Shown here: positions 58,708-64,000 of the stretch, in pieces
Numbering within the stretch: the first letter of the stretch is position 1
Layout: the number at the start of each line of letters is the position of its first letter
Source: Pseudomonas paeninsulae
GTDB lineage: Bacteria > Pseudomonadota > Gammaproteobacteria > Pseudomonadales > Pseudomonadaceae
DNA length: 64,000 bases
Direction: 5' to 3'
Assembly: GCF_035621475.1 (NCBI RefSeq)
Contig: NZ_CP141799.1
Span: 62,001-126,000, forward strand
Made by a program: the position numbers and the translations under genes
The notes under the pieces: generated by a model
Told to the model about the DNA's origin: nothing
What the model saw: the letters and a program-made list of their open reading frames with translations, nothing else
Database searches by the model: none

Positions 58708-58926
58708 ATGAGCCGCCGTCACTTTAATCTCGCGGCAAGCGACCTGTATCTGTTGCTTGGCAGTGCGTTCCTGCTGGCACTGATTGGGTTGATGCTGAGC
58801 CGGGATGCCGAGGTGGCTGCACCCCGTACTGCAATGACTGCTCCAGCCCTACCGGTAGGTATTGCGTCGGATGGAGTGGCGCTGGTGTGGGTCGGCAGCG
58901 ATAGCCTGGAGCGACCCCTCGCGTAA
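58708..58926 (+). CDS. Small single-helix membrane protein
   Basis: The 72-residue protein has one membrane helix (LYLLLGSAFLLALIGLMLS) and a short periplasmic tail. GGAGGAG at 58694-58700 is a very strong ribosome site for ATG 58708; the in-frame upstream ATG at 58603 has none. An AT-rich region (58561-58602) upstream may hold a promoter. No family known to me. It forms a cluster of small membrane proteins with the next two genes. Confidence 0.6.
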   Translation: MSRRHFNLAASDLYLLLGSAFLLALIGLMLSRDAEVAAPRTAMTAPALPVGIASDGVALVWVGSDSLERPLA

Positions 58927-58947
58927 AGCCAGTTGGGTGTTCAAGCC

Positions 58948-59094
58948 ATGAACATGCAGCTGCAGGCGAGCAAGGCGGCCCTCCGCGCGCTGGTCTTGCT
59001 GCTAGCGCTTGCACTGCCCGCGCACGGGAACGCGACGTTGAATTCGAGTGATACACCGCAAGATTTCACACACGTAGGAGAAACGCCATGTTGA
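58948..59094 (+). CDS. Possible 48-residue exported peptide
   Basis: The frame begins [20 protein letters not shown] and has a signal-peptide-like core ([16 protein letters not shown]) followed by a hydrophilic 18-residue tail that ends in TPC. Its last codons overlap the DUF1328 start (ATG 59088 within CCATGTTGA). No ribosome site is obvious. It may be a true small secreted peptide or just a leader for DUF1328 translation. Confidence 0.4.
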   Translation: MNMQLQASKAALRALVLLLALALPAHGNATLNSSDTPQDFTHVGETPC

Positions 59095-59252
59095 GCTGGG
59101 CCATAACTTTTCTGATCATTGCCATCGTCGCAGCCGTACTGGGTTTCGGTGGTATCGCCGGCACTGCCACGGGTATCGCGAAGATTCTGTTCGTGGTGTT
59201 CCTGGTGATGTTTATCGTGTCGTTCATCATCGGTCGCCGCCCACGGGGCTAA
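59088..59252 (+). CDS. DUF1328 (YtjA-type) small membrane protein
   Basis: The 54-residue protein starts [20 protein letters not shown] and has two hydrophobic helices with the [15 protein letters not shown] loop, ending in IIGRRPRG. This is the DUF1328/YtjA signature. GTAGGAG lies just upstream. It is often induced by envelope stress. From memory the equivalent gene in PAO1 is next to algB. Confidence 0.9.
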   Translation: MLSWAITFLIIAIVAAVLGFGGIAGTATGIAKILFVVFLVMFIVSFIIGRRPRG

Positions 59253-59426
59253 AAACCACCGATGACGCCACTCAAACCCTATGTCACCGCCCGGCTGCTG
59301 TCGGGCGCTGTGGCGCAACTGAGGCGCAACTGCAGGAGGGCGCCAGGATAATTGACGGCAGGCGCCGCACAACCTGGGCGCTGCCACCTTGAGCCGCGTT
59401 ATCATCCGCGCATCGATCGGGGGTGG

Positions 59427-60659
59427 ATGATGCTGAACGGCTTGTGGCTGGGATTTTTCGTGGTGGCGGCAGTGGCGGGTTTGTCGCGCTGGTTGCTGGG
59501 TGACGATCCGGCGGTATTTGCCGCCATGGTCGAGAGTCTGTTCGCCATGGCCAAGCTGGCGGTCGAGGTGATGGTGGTGCTGTTCGGCACCCTGACCCTG
59601 TGGCTGGGCTTTCTGCGTATCGCCGAGAGGGCCGGCCTGGTCGACCTCCTGGGCCGTGCGCTGGGACCGTTGTTCGCGCGGTTGATGCCCGAGGTACCGC
59701 GCGGCCACCCGGCGCTGGGCTTCATCACCCTCAACTTCGCCGCCAACGGCCTCGGTCTGGACAATGCCGCCACGCCGATCGGCCTGAAAGCCATGCGGGC
59801 CCTGCAGGAGCTGAACCCGAGCAAGGTGGTGGCGAGCAACGCGCAGATCCTCTTCCTGGTGCTCAACACCTCCTCCCTGACCCTGCTGCCGGTATCGATC
59901 TTCATGTACCGGGTGCAACAGGGCGCCGACGACCCGACCCTGGTGTTCCTGCCGATCCTCCTGGCCACCAGCGCCTCGACCCTGGCCGGCCTGCTGGCGG
60001 TGGCCCTGATGCAGCGTCTGCGTCTGTGGGATCCGGTGGTGCTGGCCTACCTGATTCCCGGTGCGTTGCTGCTCGGCGGCTTCATGGCGCTGCTCGCCGG
60101 GCTCTCGGCCACGGCACTGGCGGCACTGTCCTCGCTGCTCGGCAACCTCACCCTGTTCGGCCTGATCCTGCTGTTCCTGCTGGTCGGTGCGCTGCGCCGG
60201 GTGCCGGTCTACGAGAGTTTCATCGAAGGCGCCAAGGAAGGCTTCGACGTGGCCAAGAGCTTGTTGCCCTACCTGGTCGCCATGCTCTGCGCGATTGGTG
60301 TATTGCGCGCCTCCGGCGCCCTGGATTTTGGCCTGGATGGCGTGCGCGCGGCGGTGCAGTGGCTGGGCTGGGACACCCGTTTCATCGATGCCCTGCCCAC
60401 CGCGCTGATGAAGCCGTTCTCCGGCAGCGCGGCGCGGGCCATGCTGATCGAGACCATGCAAAGCTTTGGCGTGGACAGCTTCCCCGCCTTGTTGGCGGCT
60501 ACGGTACAGGGCAGTACCGAGACCACCTTCTATGTGCTGGCGGTGTATTTCGGTGCGGTGGGCATTCAGCGCGCCCGACATGCCGTGGCCTGTGCGCTGT
60601 TCGCCGACCTGGCCGGGATTCTCGCCGCCATCGGCGTGTGCTACTGGTTCTTCGGCTGA
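59427..60659 (+). CDS. Membrane protein with nucleoside-recognition (Gate) domains, SpmA/SpmB-like
   Basis: The 410-residue protein has about ten membrane helices. The first half resembles SpmA (LGFITLNFAANGLGLDNAATPIGLKAM). The second resembles SpmB (LLPYLVAMLCAIGVLRASG; PTALMKPFSGSAARAMLIE; GSTETTFYVLAVYFGAVG). It is thus an SpmA-SpmB fusion of the Gate superfamily. Substrate and role are unknown outside spore formers. Start 59427 or 59430; GGGGGTGG precedes both. It overlaps the next gene's 3' end by 19 bases on opposite strands. Confidence 0.85.
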   Translation: MMLNGLWLGFFVVAAVAGLSRWLLGDDPAVFAAMVESLFAMAKLAVEVMVVLFGTLTLWLGFLRIAERAGLVDLLGRALGPLFARLMPEVPRGHPALGFITLNFAANGLGLDNAATPIGLKAMRALQELNPSKVVASNAQILFLVLNTSSLTLLPVSIFMYRVQQGADDPTLVFLPILLATSASTLAGLLAVALMQRLRLWDPVVLAYLIPGALLLGGFMALLAGLSATALAALSSLLGNLTLFGLILLFLLVGALRRVPVYESFIEGAKEGFDVAKSLLPYLVAMLCAIGVLRASGALDFGLDGVRAAVQWLGWDTRFIDALPTALMKPFSGSAARAMLIETMQSFGVDSFPALLAATVQGSTETTFYVLAVYFGAVGIQRARHAVACALFADLAGILAAIGVCYWFFG

Positions 60660-61741
60660 GGCGGTGTTTCGGCTTCGCCGCTCGGGTCGGGAGCCGGGGC
60701 GCCAGCTGACTCCAGCACCCGGAAGCGCAGCACGCCAATCATCTGCCCGGCCTCGGTGAGCACCTGGATCTGCCAGTGGCCAAGCGCGTCCTTCGGGAAA
60801 TTCTGCTTATGGGTCCAGGCGCGGTAGCCTTCCTTGCGCCCTCCGGAAATATCCAGAGCAATGCGTTCGACTTCCTCGCCGTTGCGCCGCCAGACATGAT
60901 AAATGCGCTCGTTCAGGCCCCGTGGCGCACTGATTGCGGTGTAGGCGAACAGCCCCTGGGCACGCAATTGAGCGACGCCGAGCTGCTTGATTCCAGCGCC
61001 TGGTGAGCGGTTGCTGTCGTTGAATTCCTGGCTCACCGCCACCTCGGTCAGCCACAGGGTGGCTGGTGGCACCCAGACCCGGGCCAGCCAGCCGGTCGCA
61101 CCCAGCGCCAGGATCAAGCCGACCAGCAGCACGCCGCGCCACCAGCGCTTTACGGTGATGACCCCGGTCAGGCTGGGAACCGACAGGATCACCGCGGTGG
61201 CCAATGCCAACTGATAGCTCTGCGGGGTGGTCAGCTTGAAGATGATCGGCAAGGCGGTGAGCATGACCGCGAACAGCGCCAGGGTGTGATAGGCGAGGAA
61301 CAGCCAGCGCCGCGGCGCCAGCCACTTGTAATACAGCGGGTCGATGATCGAGACCAGCGCCGCCAGCGCCAGCACGCCGCTGAACAGCGCCTGGCCGCTG
61401 TTCCAGGTGGTGGTGATGAAGAAGAATGGCAGGACGAAGAACAGGCTTTCCTGGTGGATCATCTGGGTCGCGTAGCGCAGCAGCGGTGGCGGCAACTCGA
61501 AGCCGAACCAGCGGGCGATTTGCGCGCGCAGGATGTTCTCCAGAATCAGCCACAGCCAGCTGACCAGCATCACCGTGGCCAGCACCTGGGCCAGTTCGGC
61601 CTGGCGCTCGACCAGCAGAAAGCTCGCCAGCCCCGAGGCAAAACCGAAGATCGCCACCAGGCCCGGATTGCGCTGGATCAGGGCGATCAGGCGGAACAAC
61701 TGGGTTTTTCCGCGCGCGAGTAGGGTCAAGGGCAGGCTCAT
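60641..61741 (-). CDS. Membrane protein with C-terminal DUF2914 domain
   Basis: The 366-residue protein has about six N-terminal membrane helices (for example LVAIFGFASGLASFLLVERQ, VLATVMLVSWLWLILEN). A periplasmic DUF2914 domain (about 270-345) contains RIYHVWRRNGEEVERIALDI, KQNFPKDALGHWQIQVLTE and a proline-rich tail. The function is unknown. The ATG at 61741 fits the first helix. Confidence 0.8.
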   Translation of the reverse strand: MSLPLTLLARGKTQLFRLIALIQRNPGLVAIFGFASGLASFLLVERQAELAQVLATVMLVSWLWLILENILRAQIARWFGFELPPPLLRYATQMIHQESLFFVLPFFFITTTWNSGQALFSGVLALAALVSIIDPLYYKWLAPRRWLFLAYHTLALFAVMLTALPIIFKLTTPQSYQLALATAVILSVPSLTGVITVKRWWRGVLLVGLILALGATGWLARVWVPPATLWLTEVAVSQEFNDSNRSPGAGIKQLGVAQLRAQGLFAYTAISAPRGLNERIYHVWRRNGEEVERIALDISGGRKEGYRAWTHKQNFPKDALGHWQIQVLTEAGQMIGVLRFRVLESAGAPAPDPSGEAETPPQPKNQ

Positions 61742-62166
61742 GGCAGTGGTCGGCGAGTAGTCGAGGATACTCCTTGTGTCCGCCGCCTGTGTCCAGAGCC
61801 GCCTGCCGGTTTTCAATGGTTTCGCGTGCTCGGCGCGGGACAGCGCGCGGCCTGGCTACAGTCGCGCGGGTTTCCTCGTACTGCGCAACCTGGCACCTGG
61901 TCATGGCGTCATTGCTGGACACGGCTGGCGCACTTCGGGTCGGCCAGGATCACGAGCAGGTGGGCCTTCCCGACGGCCACTCCCTGCGCATTGCGGCGGT
62001 GGATCATGCTCGATTTCTCGACACGGCAGGCGCAGCTACAGACTCGCTTACCCGCTAAAAGCGCATTGCTCCGTGCAAATTTTGTCTGAACGGTTAGACT
62101 TTCTCGCTTCTGGCCGCAGCCCACGAGGTCGCGCGGCTTAACAACAAGCAGAAAAGGAGCACTCCC
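61742..62166. other. 425-bp intergenic region upstream of the TAXI gene
   Basis: No convincing gene is present. Open frames here lack ribosome sites and family similarity. ACACGGCTGGCGCA (61919-61932) and ACACGGCAGGCGCA (62021-62034) form a 13-of-14 direct repeat 102 bases apart. An imperfect dyad at 62084-62099 (GTCTGAACGGTTAGAC) lies close to where a promoter for the transporter would be. Confidence 0.4.
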
Positions 62167-63132
62167 ATGAAAGGCAAATCCCTGGCATGGGTCCTGTCGG
62201 CTGCGCTTGCGGGTATCACCCTGAGCGGCGCGGCACAGGCCGAAGAAAAATTCATCACCATCGGTACTGGCGGTCAGACCGGGGTTTACTACGTCGCCGG
62301 CCAATCGATCTGCCGCTTCGTCAACCGTGGCGAGCACGGCATCAAGTGCAACGCCCCGGCCAGCGGTGGTGGCGTGGCCAACGTCAATGGCCTGCGCAGC
62401 GGCGAGTTCAACTTCGGCATCATGCAGTCGGATCACCAGTTCAAGGCACTCAATGGCGTGGCGCCGTTCGAGGCTGAAGGCGCGATGGGCGACATGCGTG
62501 CGTTGTTCTCCTTGCAGAGCGAAGTCTTCACCGTTCTCGCTCGCCGCGATGCCAAGATCAGCAGTTTCGACGACCTCAAGGGCAAGCGTGTCAACGTCGG
62601 CAACCCGGGTTCCGGGCAGCGCGACACCCTCGATGAAATCATGCAGATCAAGGGTTGGGACAAGTCGGTGTTCGCCCTGTCCGCGGAGTTGAAGCCAGCC
62701 GAGCAGGCCTCTGCCCTGGGTGACAACAACATCGACGCCATGACCTACTTCGTCGGCCACCCCAATGGCGCGATCCAGGAAGCCACCACCACCACCGATG
62801 CAGTGCTGGTGCCGGTGACGGGCGCTGAGATCGACAAGCTGTTGGCCGAGAAGAGCTACTACACCAAGGCCGAAATTCCGGGTGGCGTGTACAAGGGCAA
62901 CGATGCGCCGACCCCGTCGATTGGCGGCAAGGCAGTACTTTCCACCACCACCAATGCCGACCCGGAAGTGGTCTACCAGCTGGTCAAGTCGGTGTTCGAC
63001 AACCTTGAGCGCTTCAAGCGCCTGCACCCGGCTTTCGCCGATCTCAAGGAAGCCGACATGATCAAGGCCGGCCTGACCGCGCCACTGCATGACGGCGCCG
63101 TGCGTTATTACAAGGAACGTGGCTGGATGTAA
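62167..63132 (+). CDS. TAXI-family TRAP transporter substrate-binding protein
   Basis: The 321-residue protein has a signal peptide (VLSAALAGITLSGAAQA). The TAXI pattern is ITIGTGGQTGVYYVAGQSIC, then SGGGVANVNGLRSGEFNFGI, VNVGNPGSGQRDTLDEIM and DAMTYFVGHPNGAIQE. It binds an organic acid or amino acid, possibly glutamate as in known TAXI proteins, and feeds the permease that follows. AAAAGGAG precedes the ATG. Confidence 0.93.
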   Translation: MKGKSLAWVLSAALAGITLSGAAQAEEKFITIGTGGQTGVYYVAGQSICRFVNRGEHGIKCNAPASGGGVANVNGLRSGEFNFGIMQSDHQFKALNGVAPFEAEGAMGDMRALFSLQSEVFTVLARRDAKISSFDDLKGKRVNVGNPGSGQRDTLDEIMQIKGWDKSVFALSAELKPAEQASALGDNNIDAMTYFVGHPNGAIQEATTTTDAVLVPVTGAEIDKLLAEKSYYTKAEIPGGVYKGNDAPTPSIGGKAVLSTTTNADPEVVYQLVKSVFDNLERFKRLHPAFADLKEADMIKAGLTAPLHDGAVRYYKERGWM

Positions 63133-63165
63133 GCCCCCGTTCGTCGTCTGGACTTATTGGGCTAC

Positions 63166-63233
63166 GGGCTACGCGAAGTAGCCCACTAACCTTAAGGTTG
63201 AAACAAGCCCGCGTGCTGTAAGGCTGCGGGCTT
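63166..63233 (+). promoter_or_regulatory. Two hairpins between the TAXI gene and its permease
   Basis: GGGCTAC (63166-63172) pairs with GTAGCCC (63178-63184). AAGCCCGC (63205-63212) pairs with GCGGGCTT (63226-63233). No long T-run follows either. Such stems after a binding-protein gene usually protect its mRNA or cause partial termination, so that more binding protein than permease is made. Confidence 0.6.
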
Positions 63234-63270
63234 TGCCGTTCTCCGCTTTCTCGAATGCAGGTTGCAGCCC

Positions 63271-64000
63271 ATGCATGACAAGCAACTTTTAACCGCAAAG
63301 CTGGCCAGCAAAGAGCTGTCTACCGAAGAGCTGATCGCCCAGGACGTCGGCGCACGCACCCCGGATGGCGTCATGGCCCAGGCGATCGCCGGCCTGGCGC
63401 TGCTCTGGTCGTTGTTCCAGTTGTGGATCGCCTCGCCGCTGCCGTTCCTCTTCAACTTCGGCGTGTTGAACAGCACCGAGACCCGCGCCATCCATCTGGC
63501 CTTTGCCCTGCTACTGGCGTTTCTCGCCTTTCCGGCGTTCAAGCGCTCGCCGCGTGATCGCGTGCCGTTGCTGGATGTCGCCCTGGGACTGGTCGCCGCG
63601 GCCAGCGCGGCCTACCTGTTCATCTTCTACCAGGACCTGGCGCAGCGCCCCGGCATCCTGACCACCGCCGACCTGGTGACCGCCTGTATCGGTATTCCGT
63701 TGCTGCTCGAAGCCACGCGGCGAGCACTCGGTCCGCCGTTGGCGATCATCGCCCTGATCTTTCTGCTCTACAGTCTGGCCGGGCCCTATATGCCGGGCCT
63801 GTTGTCGCACCGCGGAGTGAGTTTCACGGCCCTGGCCAATCACCAGTGGATCACCACCGAAGGGGTGTTCGGCATCGCCTTGGGCGTGTCCACCAGCTTC
63901 GTGTTCCTCTTCGTGCTGTTTGGCGCGTTGCTCGAGCGCGCCGGCGCAGGCCACTACTTTATCCAGTTGGCCTTCAGCCTGCTCGGGCATTATCGCGGCG
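63271..64000 (+). CDS. TRAP transporter fused permease (5' part, cut by window end)
   Basis: The frame starts MHDKQLLTAKLASKELSTEE and stays open to the window edge (243 codons seen). Hydrophobic segments run from about residue 36: AIAGLALLWSLFQLWIASPL, AFALLLAFLAFPAFK, LLDVALGLVAAASAAYLFIF and GVSTSFVFLFVLFGALLERA. This is the N-terminal part of the fused 4TM-12TM (DctQ-DctM) permease that goes with TAXI binding proteins. The start has no strong ribosome site. Confidence 0.88.
   Translation, partial: MHDKQLLTAKLASKELSTEELIAQDVGARTPDGVMAQAIAGLALLWSLFQLWIASPLPFLFNFGVLNSTETRAIHLAFALLLAFLAFPAFKRSPRDRVPLLDVALGLVAAASAAYLFIFYQDLAQRPGILTTADLVTACIGIPLLLEATRRALGPPLAIIALIFLLYSLAGPYMPGLLSHRGVSFTALANHQWITTEGVFGIALGVSTSFVFLFVLFGALLERAGAGHYFIQLAFSLLGHYRG

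Noticed and set aside
58941..60581. 546-codon minus-strand frame opposite the SpmA/SpmB-like gene
   Set aside because: Extreme Gln/His/Arg content and overlap with a well-formed membrane protein gene show it is an antisense shadow.
61909..63090. 393-codon minus-strand frame opposite the TAXI gene
   Set aside because: It is the reverse of a clear TAXI binding protein and shows no domain.

Overview
The window is about 63-65% GC, densely coded chromosome of a Pseudomonas-type gammaproteobacterium. The evidence is gene content and gene order: an MtlR/MtlEFGK/MtlD mannitol locus, a coxBA-ctaG-coxC oxidase cluster with its heme A assembly genes, metNIQ, zur-znuCB with znuA, a split class II ribonucleotide reductase (nrdJa/nrdJb), polA followed by a likely ErsA sRNA and engB, then cc4-dsbA, a diguanylate cyclase, ampDh2 and kinB/algB. 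From memory, much of this follows the order known in P. putida and in PAO1 (PA0102-PA0114 and PA5505-PA5482). The species cannot be fixed from the sequence alone. I saw no rRNA, tRNA, CRISPR array, prophage or transposase.

Layout: 1-804 is the 3' part of a radical SAM gene. 966-14650 is a polyol catabolic locus: AraC-type activator mtlR, ABC importer mtlEFGK, mannitol dehydrogenase, transaldolase, xylulokinase, fructokinase, glucose-6-phosphate isomerase and a LamB-type porin. Together these take mannitol or arabitol from the outer membrane to glucose-6-phosphate. 14845-25229 holds a beta carbonic anhydrase and the aa3-type cytochrome c oxidase with its assembly factors (CtaG, SURF1, Sco proteins, heme A and heme O synthases). 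25270-36249 holds a VOC protein and LysR pair, the methionine importer metNIQ, the zinc uptake genes with a Zur box, and a small insert of two methyltransferases followed by a second, partial copy of the znuA 3' end.

36250-49263 is housekeeping: nrdJab, thrB, polA, a likely ErsA sRNA, engB, two cytochromes c, dsbA, an EEP-family nuclease or phosphatase and a GGDEF protein. 49317-61741 holds a CRY-DASH protein, MarC, the lipoprotein amidase AmpDh2, a xanthine-type permease behind a pyrimidine repeat tract, KinB/AlgB, a BON-domain protein with a sigma-54-like promoter, several very small membrane or exported proteins, a gate-domain membrane protein and a DUF2914 protein. 62167-64000 starts a TAXI-type TRAP transporter that runs off the end of the window.

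No wholly new system was proven. The points most worth a second look are the znuA 3' duplication around the methyltransferases, the extended mannitol module containing tal and pgi, the REP-like palindrome that forms the tail of heme A synthase, the sigma-54-like promoter beside algB, and the tiny overlapping ORF between coxA and ctaG.
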